The position numbers and the translations under genes were made by a program. 64,000 nt of DNA, from positions 124,001 to 188,000 of the forward strand of contig NZ_CP097267.1 of NCBI RefSeq assembly GCF_028473605.1, read 5' to 3'. Of the stretch, positions 54,211-62,049 are shown piece after piece (the stretch's first letter is position 1; the number at the start of each line of letters is the position of its first letter). The DNA comes from Acidovorax sp. NCPPB 3576 (GTDB lineage Bacteria; Pseudomonadota; Gammaproteobacteria; Burkholderiales; Burkholderiaceae_C). The notes under the pieces are model-generated. The model searched no databases. It saw nothing but the letters and a program-made list of their open reading frames with translations, and was not told where the DNA came from.

Positions 54211-55218
54211 TTAAGGCTTGGCTTTGGCGGCCGTTTTGGCCTTCTTTGGAATGGCCATTCCCAAATATTGACGGCCAGCGGCGAACGCGTCCGTGAATTC
54301 CTTGAGACCGTGGCTGCCACCGTTCACCAGCTTGCGGGCATGGACCAGGTTGTTGGTCTTCAGCGCTGCCCGAATGCCGCCTTCCTTGTTCTTGATGAAT
54401 TGGGCCAGGATGGCTGCTGCTGCGGGGCCTTCGTTGGCCTGGTCAGGGTTGTCCAGCAGGTTCAATCCCAATTGCTTGCCCATCTGCTCGTAGTTGGCGC
54501 GGCCGGTCAGTTGGACAAATCCACGGCCCTTGTACAGCGCACCATCGCCCAACTGGTTGTTTCCCAGGCTGTCCGGCCGGAAATCGTATTGATCGAAAGG
54601 GTGCCGGCCCTTGGTTCCCACGGGGCTGGTGTTGTATCGGGATATCCCTTCGTCGACCGGCTGAAAGCTCGCGCTCTCCGCACGGATGGTGGCCAGTGCC
54701 ATCATCAGCATTTCCGTGTCGTTCAGCGAACGCTTCGTCATGGCGCCGAGAATCTCGGGCAGGTAGTTCCGGATGTTCCCGATGATTTTTGTTTCCTGGA
54801 TGGTCTTTTTGACGACGGGCTTGCCGTTGACCATTTCCCGGGTCTTGAGGGTGGTGCGCTTGATCCGATCGACCCCTCCCGGCACCATGGTGGACGCCAG
54901 CACGTATACCTCGTTCGACAGCGACGCTGCCAGTTTCTTTTCTTCCAACTGGGCCTGAACCAGGAACTGGAACAGGGTATCTGCATTGTTCAGTTGGTTA
55001 TCCGGGTCCGCTTCGCCGTAGAAGAAGGTGTTTTCGATGCTCTGCAAGGCGGTGGCGAAAGGCTGGTCCCATCCGCCTTCTTCCGGCAATTCGGTCTTCT
55101 GGGGCAGATACCCCTTCCGGATGAACGCATTCAGATGCCGGCGCAGCAGACGCATGTCTTGCGGGTGGTTTTGCTGGCCAGGTCCCACGGTGGATCGAAG
55201 AACCGCTGGTTCACTCAT
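54211..55218 (-). CDS. GH19 chitinase/lysozyme-like cell-wall hydrolase
   Basis: Protein of 335 residues. The C-terminal two thirds carry a GH19 fold as in phage endolysins: EMLMMALATIRAESASF with the likely catalytic Glu near residue 165, then YKGRGFVQLTGRANYEQMG and LDNPDQANEGPAAAAILAQF. The first 100 residues (DMRLLRRHLNAFIRKGYLP) are unassigned and may target a secretion machine or peptidoglycan. There is no signal peptide, so export needs type VI secretion or lysis. The ATG at 55218 has GGGAG upstream; an extension to 55266 is less likely. The neighbouring lipoprotein fits an immunity role. Composition is less GC-rich than the flanks, hinting at acquisition. Confidence 0.82.
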   Translation of the reverse strand: MSEPAVLRSTVGPGQQNHPQDMRLLRRHLNAFIRKGYLPQKTELPEEGGWDQPFATALQSIENTFFYGEADPDNQLNNADTLFQFLVQAQLEEKKLAASLSNEVYVLASTMVPGGVDRIKRTTLKTREMVNGKPVVKKTIQETKIIGNIRNYLPEILGAMTKRSLNDTEMLMMALATIRAESASFQPVDEGISRYNTSPVGTKGRHPFDQYDFRPDSLGNNQLGDGALYKGRGFVQLTGRANYEQMGKQLGLNLLDNPDQANEGPAAAAILAQFIKNKEGGIRAALKTNNLVHARKLVNGGSHGLKEFTDAFAAGRQYLGMAIPKKAKTAAKAKP

Positions 55219-55281
55219 TTTCTGACTCCCTTTTGAATATTCTTGTTTTGCGTTCCTGCCGCGCACTGAGACGGGCGGATG

Positions 55282-55434
55282 CTATTTTTTGGTGTCCGCG
55301 TCCTCTGGTTCCGAGGCCGGCGGTAGCGGCGCGGGCGGCGGCTCCCCGCCCTTGCGCCCCGAGAACATCGTCCACCACACAATGGCGACGAGAACGATCA
55401 GCGCCAGCAATGCTTCAAGCAAAATCAGCCCCAT
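55282..55434 (-). CDS. small single-span membrane protein (50 aa)
   Basis: Fifty residues: one membrane helix (about 4-23, ILLEALLALIVLVAIVWWTM), a basic GRK turn and a Pro/Glu/Asp-rich tail. GGAG lies about 11 bases before the ATG. Its start codon overlaps the mltA start on the other strand (shared CATG). It lies 63 bases before the GH19-like gene on the same strand and may share its transcript, possibly as an anchor or holin-like helper. I do not recognise the family. Reality as a gene is likely but not certain. Confidence 0.55.
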   Translation of the reverse strand: MGLILLEALLALIVLVAIVWWTMFSGRKGGEPPPAPLPPASEPEDADTKK

Positions 55435-56593
55435 GAAATTCCGTCTCCTGCGCCTTGTGACAACGGCGCTGATTGTAGGAACCCTGGTGGCCTGCTCCAC
55501 CACGCCCCTGCCGCCTTCCACGCCTTTGCCACCCGGTGCCTCGCTGCCGGGTGTGCCGGGCGCCCCGCTGCCGCCCGAGCCGTCAGGGCCCTTGCCTTCG
55601 CCCATGTCGCAGCCCAAAAGCCGCTGGATACCGGTGCATTGGGCGGAATTGCCCGGTTTTACCGAAGATTCCCTGCACGAAGCCTGGAACGCGTGGATCA
55701 AGAACTGCGAGCGCCCCGCGCCCTCGTTCGCGCCTCTGTGTGGCGAGGTGCGCCGACTGTCCATCGCCAGCCCCGAGGAGCAGCGTGCGTGGATGGTGGC
55801 GCGGCTGCAGCCCTATCGCATCGAGGCGTTCGATGGCTCGGTGGACGGCATGCTCACCGGCTACTACGAGCCTTATCTGGACGCGGCGCGACAGCCCGGC
55901 AATGGCTTCAACGTGCCGCTCTACCGGCTGCCTGCGGGCTATGGCGCGCGCAAGCCCTGGTACACGCGCCAGCAGATCGACACGCTGCCCGAGGCGCAGG
56001 CGGCGCTGGCCGGCCGGGTCATCGCCTGGGTGCGCGATCCGGTCGAGGCGCTGGTGGTGCACATCCAGGGGTCGGGACGGCTGCGGGTGCAGGAGGCCGA
56101 TGGCTCGGTGACGCTGCTGCGCGTGGCGTTCGCCGGCACCAACGACCAGCCCTACCAGAGCGTGGGCCGGTGGCTGCTGGACCAGGGCCTGGTGCGCGAC
56201 GCCACCTGGCCCGGCATCCGCGCCTGGACACTGCAGAACCCGCAACGCGTGCAGGAGATGCTGTGGGCCAATCCGCGCTATGTGTTCTTCCGCGAGGAGC
56301 CGCTCAATGCCATGGATGCCGGCTTCGGGCCCAAGGGCGCGCAGGGCGTGGCCCTCACCCCGGGCCGCTCGATCGCGGTGGACCGCCAGAGCATTCCCTA
56401 CGGCACGCCGGTGTGGCTGACCTCCACCGGGCCGCAGGTGCAGTTGCAGCGCCTGGTGATGGCGCAGGACACGGGCTCGGCCATCGTGGGCGCGGTGCGG
56501 GCCGATTACTTCGCGGGCTGGGGCCCGGAGGCGGGCGAGCTGGCAGGGCGGCTCAAGCAGGGCCTGCGGCTTTGGGCGCTCTGGCCGCGTTGA
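55433..56593 (+). CDS. mltA: membrane-bound lytic murein transglycosylase A
   Basis: Outer-membrane lipoprotein of 386 residues that cleaves peptidoglycan glycan strands to 1,6-anhydro-muropeptides. The signal MKFRLLRLVTTALIVGTLVAC ends in a lipobox with C21. A Pro-rich linker (25-60) is followed by the MltA domain (DGMLTGYYEPYLDAAR, GSGRLRVQEADGS) and the C-terminal 3D domain with SIAVDRQSIPYGTPVWL and the catalytic Asp region MAQDTGSAIVGAVRADYFAG. The start at 55433 gives a clean signal peptide, although no good ribosome binding site is visible. It is divergent from the small membrane protein, GH19-like and lipoprotein group. Confidence 0.95.
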   Translation: MKFRLLRLVTTALIVGTLVACSTTPLPPSTPLPPGASLPGVPGAPLPPEPSGPLPSPMSQPKSRWIPVHWAELPGFTEDSLHEAWNAWIKNCERPAPSFAPLCGEVRRLSIASPEEQRAWMVARLQPYRIEAFDGSVDGMLTGYYEPYLDAARQPGNGFNVPLYRLPAGYGARKPWYTRQQIDTLPEAQAALAGRVIAWVRDPVEALVVHIQGSGRLRVQEADGSVTLLRVAFAGTNDQPYQSVGRWLLDQGLVRDATWPGIRAWTLQNPQRVQEMLWANPRYVFFREEPLNAMDAGFGPKGAQGVALTPGRSIAVDRQSIPYGTPVWLTSTGPQVQLQRLVMAQDTGSAIVGAVRADYFAGWGPEAGELAGRLKQGLRLWALWPR

Positions 56594-56645
56594 GCGGGCT
56601 TGGCGCCGACGCGGGTTTTTGGGCCCTGCCGCCAGAACGTTCACG

Positions 56646-56665
56646 ACGTTTCAGCACGTTTCAGC
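56646..56665 (+). repeat. 10-bp tandem repeat before protease gene
   Basis: ACGTTTCAGC occurs twice in a row in the 144-bp gap between mltA and the first protease gene, about 75 bases before its start. It may be part of a promoter or operator, or chance. Confidence 0.5.
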
Positions 56666-56737
56666 CAGCGGTTGGCAGCCGTCCAGGAACGGCCGCCACA
56701 ATGGCTTTTCCCGAGCACCAACCCAAAGGAGAACCGC

Positions 56738-57940
56738 ATGACGACTTCTGACCGATGGCATCCTGCCAGCGCGCGTGGCACCCTTCCTTTGCTGGCCGCC
56801 TTGCTGGGCGCCTGCGTTCCTCTGGGCGCGGCGCACGCCCAGGCGCCCGCGGGTCCGGATCTGCGCGCCGACACCGCGGCCCGCTTCCTGGCCTTCGCCC
56901 CGGCAAAGAACCCGGAGCCCCCGATGACCGACGCCCCCGCGCTGGCCTTCGGCGTGCGGGCGCCCGGCACGTCCGCCGCGGCGCCGTTCACCATGACGAT
57001 GGACACCGGCTCGACCGGCGTCGTCGTCTCGGCCACCGATCTGCCCGGTTTCTCCGCACAGGAGGCCGAGGCGGGCGTGAAGGGCTGGGAGTTCCTGTCC
57101 AGCAGCAAGCGGCTGTGGATCGGCCGCTGGGTGCCGCGCGAACTGGTCTTTCGCGATCCCGCCGGGGGCGAGGTGGTGGCGCGCGTGCCCGTGCTGGCGG
57201 TCCAGGAAGAGATCATCTGCCCCGGCTGGAGCGAAAAGGCCAACGTGCCCACCTGCGAAAAGCCCGAGAAGACCACCGCCCAGCCACGCGGCATCGCGTA
57301 CATGGGCGTGGGCTTCGGGCGCGAGCACGACGGCCAGCCGCAAGGCACGCCGGACAAGAACCCGCTGCTGAACATCGTCTCCATCGACGGCCAGCCCGTG
57401 GCCGCCGGCAGCATGCGCAGCGGTTTCATTGTGACGGCCAAGGGCGTGCACGTGGGCCTCACGCGCGCCAACACCGCGGGCTTTTCGTACGTGAAGCTCC
57501 AGGGCCGCAGCCTGAACGCCGCGGGCCAGCCGGCCTCCAGCGACCCGCGCGACTGGCCCCAGGCGACCATGGCCGTGTCGGTGAACGGCGCGGCCTCGCA
57601 GACGGGCCCGGTGCTGGTCGATACCGGCATCGCGCAGATGTACCTCACCGTGTCCAACCCGTCGGCGCTGCCGACCACGGCCATTCCCAATCCGAGCCGC
57701 AAGGGCGCGACCGCCACGGGGCTGGTGAACAGCACGGAGGTGAAGGTGTCATTCCCCGACGATGCGGCGCCGGTGGCGCAATACCGCTTCCAGGTGGGAA
57801 CGCCCCAGGTACCCACGGCGGTGATCGTCACCCGTCCCTCGGCGCAGGCGTTCGTCAACACCGGCCGGCACCTGCTGCGCCAGCATGACGTGCTGTTCGA
57901 TGCCGATGGCGGCTGGTTCGGGCTGCGGGTGGTCCGTTAA
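56738..57940 (+). CDS. pepsin-like aspartic protease, secreted (copy 1)
   Basis: Exported protein of 400 residues with the two-lobe aspartic-protease pattern: DTGS at 89-92 (TMTMDTGSTGVVVS) and DTGI at 295-298 (VLVDTGIAQMYLT). The signal peptide covers about residues 14-35 (LLAALLGACVPLGAAHAQ). A strongly conserved block, GIAYMGVGFGREHDGQPQGT, lies between the lobes. Bacterial pepsin-like enzymes are rare, and the residue after the second DTG is Ile rather than Ser/Thr, so activity is probable but not certain. Cys pairs (CPGW, CEKP) suggest a disulfide. AGGAG precedes the ATG. Tandem with a close paralogue. Confidence 0.8.
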   Translation: MTTSDRWHPASARGTLPLLAALLGACVPLGAAHAQAPAGPDLRADTAARFLAFAPAKNPEPPMTDAPALAFGVRAPGTSAAAPFTMTMDTGSTGVVVSATDLPGFSAQEAEAGVKGWEFLSSSKRLWIGRWVPRELVFRDPAGGEVVARVPVLAVQEEIICPGWSEKANVPTCEKPEKTTAQPRGIAYMGVGFGREHDGQPQGTPDKNPLLNIVSIDGQPVAAGSMRSGFIVTAKGVHVGLTRANTAGFSYVKLQGRSLNAAGQPASSDPRDWPQATMAVSVNGAASQTGPVLVDTGIAQMYLTVSNPSALPTTAIPNPSRKGATATGLVNSTEVKVSFPDDAAPVAQYRFQVGTPQVPTAVIVTRPSAQAFVNTGRHLLRQHDVLFDADGGWFGLRVVR

Positions 57941-58067
57941 CGGCGGCGGCGTTCCTGGCGGTGGAGGTCCAAGCAGGCGCGCACGGCGCTCACGCCGGGT
58001 GCGGCACGGCCCGGAGGATCGTGTAGCCTGCTCTTCCCATCAAACACTCGCCAGGCAAGGAGATCCC

Positions 58068-59300
58068 ATGCCCATTCCGCTTCGCGCAGCGATCGCCTGC
58101 GCTGCCGCGCTGCTCGCCTGCGGTGCCGTACCCGCGCAGGCGCCATTGCCCGCCGCCGCAGCGGCCACCGCTGGCCCTTTGCTGCGCCCAGGCACCGACT
58201 CGCGCTTCATCCGCCTCCATTCCCCGCCGGGAGAGGGCTGGTCTTCGCCCATGACGGATGCGCCGCGGCTGCGGTTCGAAGTCCGCATGCCGCCGGACAC
58301 CGGCGTGCTCGCGCCCCCCCGGCCCTTCATCGTCACCCTGGACACGGGCTCCACCGGCGTCGTGATTTCCGCGGTCGATCTGCCCGGTTATTCGCGCAAC
58401 GAGGAAGCTCGCCAGGCCAACGAAGGCTGGGAATACCGCTCCAGCAGCCGGCAGCTGTTGATCGGCCACTGGGTGGTGCGCGATGTGGTGCTCAACAGCG
58501 GCTGGAACGAAGTGATTTCCCGGGTGCCCGTGCTCGCGGTCGAAAAGGAAATCATCTGCCCGCGCTGGGACGAGAAGGCCAACCGGCCCGACTGCGAAAA
58601 TCCCACGTACACCACGGAAAGCCCGGGCGGCATCGCCTACATGGGCGTGGGCTTCGGGCGCGAGCACGATGGCCAGCCGCAGGGCACGCCCGACAAGAAT
58701 CCGCTGCTCAACATCGCCGAGATCGACGGGGGCCCCGTCGCCCGGGGCGCGGTGCACGGGGGCTACATCGTGACCAGGCACGCGATTTACGTAGGCCTCA
58801 CGCCCGACCAGGCCAAGGGCTTTCGGTTCGTGAAGCTGCAGCCCGGCAGCCTGCTTGCGAATGGCCAGCCGGCCTCCAGCGATCCCCGTGACTGGCAGCA
58901 GGCCACCGTGGCCGTGTCGGTGGACGGCGGCGCGCCCGAAACCGGTCCCGTGCTGGTGGACACCGGCATCGCGCAGATGTACCTCACGGCCGCCGATCCG
59001 TCGGCCCTGCCCACGGCGCAGATCGCCGATCCCACCCGCCGGGGCCGGCCGGTGACGGGCTTGAAGGACGGCACGCGGGTGCAGGTGATGTTCCCCGGCG
59101 CGCAGGCGCCCGTGGCGCAGTACGACTTCCGCGTGGGGGATGCGGACGCGCCCCAGTCCGTGCTCGTGAGCGCGCCGGGCCGCTTCACCTTCGTGGGCCG
59201 TCCCGCCTTCATGAACACCGGGCGCTACCTGTTGAAGCAGTTCGACCTGCTCTACGACGCCGAGGGCGGATGGTTCGGCCTGCGGCCTTCGCGGCGGTGA
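58068..59300 (+). CDS. pepsin-like aspartic protease, secreted (copy 2)
   Basis: Paralogue of the preceding gene, 410 residues, with DTGS at 92-95 (TLDTGSTGVVIS), DTGI at 298-301 (VLVDTGIAQMYLT) and the same GIAYMGVGFGREHDGQPQGT block. The signal peptide is AIACAAALLACGAVPAQA. AAGGAG lies before the ATG. The two share most of their core but differ in the N-terminal 60 residues and in loops after the second Asp, consistent with duplication and divergence. The 127-bp gap between them could carry a separate promoter. Confidence 0.8.
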   Translation: MPIPLRAAIACAAALLACGAVPAQAPLPAAAAATAGPLLRPGTDSRFIRLHSPPGEGWSSPMTDAPRLRFEVRMPPDTGVLAPPRPFIVTLDTGSTGVVISAVDLPGYSRNEEARQANEGWEYRSSSRQLLIGHWVVRDVVLNSGWNEVISRVPVLAVEKEIICPRWDEKANRPDCENPTYTTESPGGIAYMGVGFGREHDGQPQGTPDKNPLLNIAEIDGGPVARGAVHGGYIVTRHAIYVGLTPDQAKGFRFVKLQPGSLLANGQPASSDPRDWQQATVAVSVDGGAPETGPVLVDTGIAQMYLTAADPSALPTAQIADPTRRGRPVTGLKDGTRVQVMFPGAQAPVAQYDFRVGDADAPQSVLVSAPGRFTFVGRPAFMNTGRYLLKQFDLLYDAEGGWFGLRPSRR

Positions 59301-59330
59301 GCGCCTTGAGGGGGCGCGAACCGATGCGCT

Positions 59331-61052
59331 TCAGCGCTCCAGCTCGACCAGATAGCGCGACACCACTGGCGGCGCCTCGCTCACATGAAAGGCCAGCTTG
59401 CGGTCGCGCAGCGCCACGTCGGAGGCGGTGACGCGGTCGAAGCGGCGCAGGTGTTCGGTCCACGATTCGTCCACGATACGCTCCACGTAGCGCGAGGGAT
59501 CGGCGATGTCGTGCTGCAGTTGCCAGTCGAGCGCGCCCTGGCGCAGGCGGCTGCGGCGGCTTTCCTGCATCAGGGCACGGAATTCGGCGGCGCGCGTGGG
59601 GTCGATGTGGTATTCGATCGTGACCACCACGTGGCCGCGCTCGGGCGTGGTGGGCGCCACCGGCAGCTTGAACGCGGTGGAGGGGCTCAGGTCTTCTTCC
59701 ATGGTGCGGTCCACCACCCAGCGCTGCACCAGGGCCATGGCGACGGTGCCGGTGAGCGCGGCCAGCGCCAGGCTCATGTGCACGGTGGTGAGCGAGGCGA
59801 CCTGGCCCCACAGGGCTGCGCCGGCCGCCGTGGCGCCCATGATGGCCATCTGGTAGATCGACATGCCGCGGGCGCGCACCCAGTTGGGCAGTGCGAGCTG
59901 GGCCGACACGCTGAGCGAGTTGGCCGTGGTGATCCACGCCATGCCGCCCAGCACCATCGCGGGCACGGCCACGTACACGTTGGGCGAGACGGCGATCACG
60001 GCCGTGGAGGCGGCCTGCAGCAGCGCCCCGCGCGAGACCAGCGTGTCGCGCGACATGGCCTGGCGCAGGCGCGGCAAAAACAGGGCCGCGGCGATGGCGC
60101 CGGCGCCCATCGAAGCCAGCAGCAGCGTGAAGGTGCCCGCACCGCCGCCCTCCAGGTCACGGGCCACCAAAGGCAGCAGCGCCAGCAGCGCCGTGGCGTG
60201 CAGGAAGAAGACCGAGATGCGCCACAGCACGGCGCGCATGCGCGGCGATTCGCGAACGAACTGCACACCGACGCGCATGGCGCTGGTGAGCCGCTCGCGC
60301 CCCAGCGGGCTGGGCACGTGCGTGCGGCGCCAGCGCATGATGGTGAAGCCCGCCACCACCGACAGCAGTGCGTTCAGCACGAACACCCAGGCGCTGCCCA
60401 CGCTCGCGATGATGGCACCGGCCAGTAGCGGCCCGATGATGCGCGAGGCGTTCATGGCCACGCCGTTGAGCGCCAGGGCCGCCGGCAGCTGCTGGCGGCT
60501 GACCAGCTCCGGCACGATGGCCGCGAACACCGGCCAGCGCATGGCCAGGCCGATGCCGTTGGCGAAGGTCAGGGCGAGCAGCAGCGGCGCCGTCATGCCG
60601 CCCATCAGGATGGCCACGCACAGCACCAGCGCCACCACGGCCACCCAGAACTGCGTGGCGATGAAGTAGCGCCGCCGGTCCAGGATGTCGGCCAGCGCGC
60701 CGCTGGGCAGGCCCAGCAGGAACACGGGCAGGGTGGAGGCCGTCTGCACCAGCGCCACCAGCACGGGCGAGGTGGTAAGCGTGGTCATGAGCCACGCGGC
60801 CGCCACGTCGTTCATCCACATGCAGGTATTGGCGGCCAGCCAGGTGAGCCAGAGCATGCGGAACACGGGCACCTGCAGCGGCGCGAACGGCGAGAGGCTG
60901 GCGCGCCGGGCGGCGTCCTGGTCCAGCTGCGCGGCGGCAGCGGCCTCGGCGGTTTGCGCTTGGCCTGCGGCGTCGGTGGCCGGAGGGCTGTCGTCCAGGG
61001 GCGGCTGCGGGGTGGGGCGGGGCGGTCTCTCGTGGGGCGGCAAAGGGGGCAT
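59331..61052 (-). CDS. MFS exporter (EntS-like) with C-terminal ABM-like domain
   Basis: Transporter of 573 residues. After a 60-residue Pro/Ala-rich lead come about ten to twelve membrane helices of the MFS_3/EntS class (LGLPSGALADILDRRRYFIA, about 105-125; LALTFANGIGLAMRWPVFAA). From about residue 475 a soluble domain (VVVTIEYHIDPTRAAEF, RQGALDWQLQHDIADPSRYV) resembles antibiotic-biosynthesis-monooxygenase/dimeric alpha-beta domains that accompany some MFS_3 proteins. The ATG at 61052 has GAGA upstream. Substrate unknown; a siderophore or drug is typical. Confidence 0.88.
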   Translation of the reverse strand: MPPLPPHERPPRPTPQPPLDDSPPATDAAGQAQTAEAAAAAQLDQDAARRASLSPFAPLQVPVFRMLWLTWLAANTCMWMNDVAAAWLMTTLTTSPVLVALVQTASTLPVFLLGLPSGALADILDRRRYFIATQFWVAVVALVLCVAILMGGMTAPLLLALTFANGIGLAMRWPVFAAIVPELVSRQQLPAALALNGVAMNASRIIGPLLAGAIIASVGSAWVFVLNALLSVVAGFTIMRWRRTHVPSPLGRERLTSAMRVGVQFVRESPRMRAVLWRISVFFLHATALLALLPLVARDLEGGGAGTFTLLLASMGAGAIAAALFLPRLRQAMSRDTLVSRGALLQAASTAVIAVSPNVYVAVPAMVLGGMAWITTANSLSVSAQLALPNWVRARGMSIYQMAIMGATAAGAALWGQVASLTTVHMSLALAALTGTVAMALVQRWVVDRTMEEDLSPSTAFKLPVAPTTPERGHVVVTIEYHIDPTRAAEFRALMQESRRSRLRQGALDWQLQHDIADPSRYVERIVDESWTEHLRRFDRVTASDVALRDRKLAFHVSEAPPVVSRYLVELER

Positions 61053-61141
61053 AGATGGTCTCGATTGTGCGCAGTGCGGGCGTTGTGTGCCCGGCGAGGC
61101 GCCGACGTCCCGGATGGCGGCGCGGAAAAGCGAGCAGACGG

Positions 61142-61208
61142 GCTTGAAGCCAAAAAGGCCTCCAGCGCAATAACCACTAAGGTATGTTGCTATTAAATTT
61201 GTAGCTAC
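61142..61208 (-). repeat. dispersed AT-rich repeat, copy 5
   Basis: The minus strand reads AATTTAATAGCAACATACCT, TAGTGGTTATTGCGCTGGAG, GCCTTTTTGGC, nearly the same layout as copies 1 and 3. It fills most of the gap between the Lrp and MFS genes and touches the lrp stop codon region. Confidence 0.7.
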
Positions 61209-61708
61209 TTGCTGTTCTTGCCCAGGGGCCCCAGGGGCCCCAGGTGCGCCAGCGGCAGGGCGCCGCTGGCCTTGACCTCGCCCAGCGAGAAGCTGGTGTG
61301 CATGTCCTTCACGTTCGGCAGGTTCAGCAGCACGTTGCGGGCGAAGTGCGAGAAGCTGTCCAGGTCGCGCGCCACCACCTGCAGCTCGAACGTGCCGGTG
61401 CCGCTGATGTAGTGGCAGGCCACCACCTCCGGAATCTGGGCGATGGCGGCTTCCATCTCGCGGGTGAGGCCCCCGGTGCTGCGGTCGGCATCCAGCCGCA
61501 CGAAGGCCAGCACGCCCAGCCCGATCTTGTGGCGGTCGATCTCGGCGTGGTAGCCCTTGATGAAGCCCGACTCCTCCAGCGCGCGCACGCGGCGCCAGCA
61601 CGGCGCGGCCGACAGGCCCACCCGCTGGGCCAGCTCGGCATTGGTCAGCCGGGCGTCGGCCTGCAGCTCGCCGAGGATCGCCAGGTCGAATTTGTCCAAA
61701 GTATTCAT
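61205..61708 (-). CDS. Lrp/AsnC-family regulator
   Basis: Regulator of 167 residues: N-terminal HTH (about 1-60, DARLTNAELAQRVGLSAAPCWRRV) and C-terminal RAM effector domain (about 65-150, VVACHYISGTGTFELQVVA). It is divergent from the indolepyruvate oxidoreductase gene, a common partner, and probably controls it in response to an amino or keto acid. The last 20 residues are a Gly/Pro/Leu tail. Confidence 0.93.
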   Translation of the reverse strand: MNTLDKFDLAILGELQADARLTNAELAQRVGLSAAPCWRRVRALEESGFIKGYHAEIDRHKIGLGVLAFVRLDADRSTGGLTREMEAAIAQIPEVVACHYISGTGTFELQVVARDLDSFSHFARNVLLNLPNVKDMHTSFSLGEVKASGALPLAHLGPLGPLGKNSK

Positions 61709-61724
61709 TGCATGATTATTTTGC

Positions 61725-61737
61725 GAAAGATCCTTTC
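61725..61737. promoter_or_regulatory. inverted repeat near lrp start
   Basis: GAAAG, ATC, CTTTC lies 17 bases upstream of the lrp ATG in an AT-rich patch between the divergent genes. Lrp-family sites are often short A/T-rich inverted repeats, so autoregulation is possible. Confidence 0.4.
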
Positions 61738-61890
61738 TAAAACGAGGGTAAACACGGCATGAAAACGAAAGGACATATCCGGCCGTCCTGCCTACACTGC
61801 CCTGACAAGGCGGTGCGTCCCAGCCCAGGGCACCCCGCTGAAACCGCGCTCACGAGGCGACGGCCAACGACCCCACTGGAGATTCCCCCG

Positions 61891-62049
61891 ATGAACGCCC
61901 CCCTGCCTGAGCCCATTCGCCGCGCGATTGAAACGGTCACGCTTGATGACAACCCGCACTGCTGGTTGCGCCACAGAGGCGCCACGGGCGGCGCAGCCGA
62001 ACGTTGCGTATTTGGCGTCGAGCGTGCTGGCAAAGGAGACGTGCTGTGA
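61891..62049 (+). CDS. 52-aa leader ORF duplicating the next gene's N-terminus
   Basis: Short ORF whose first 21 codons (MNAPLPEPIRRAIETVTLDD plus N) copy the start of the following oxidoreductase (VNAPLPEHIRRAIETVTLED). The rest (CWLRHRGATGGAAERC) is unrelated. It ends with a stop overlapping the GTG of the large gene, so it could couple translation as a leader peptide. It may equally be a degraded partial duplication. No clear ribosome binding site is seen before its ATG. Confidence 0.5.
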   Translation: MNAPLPEPIRRAIETVTLDDNPHCWLRHRGATGGAAERCVFGVERAGKGDVL

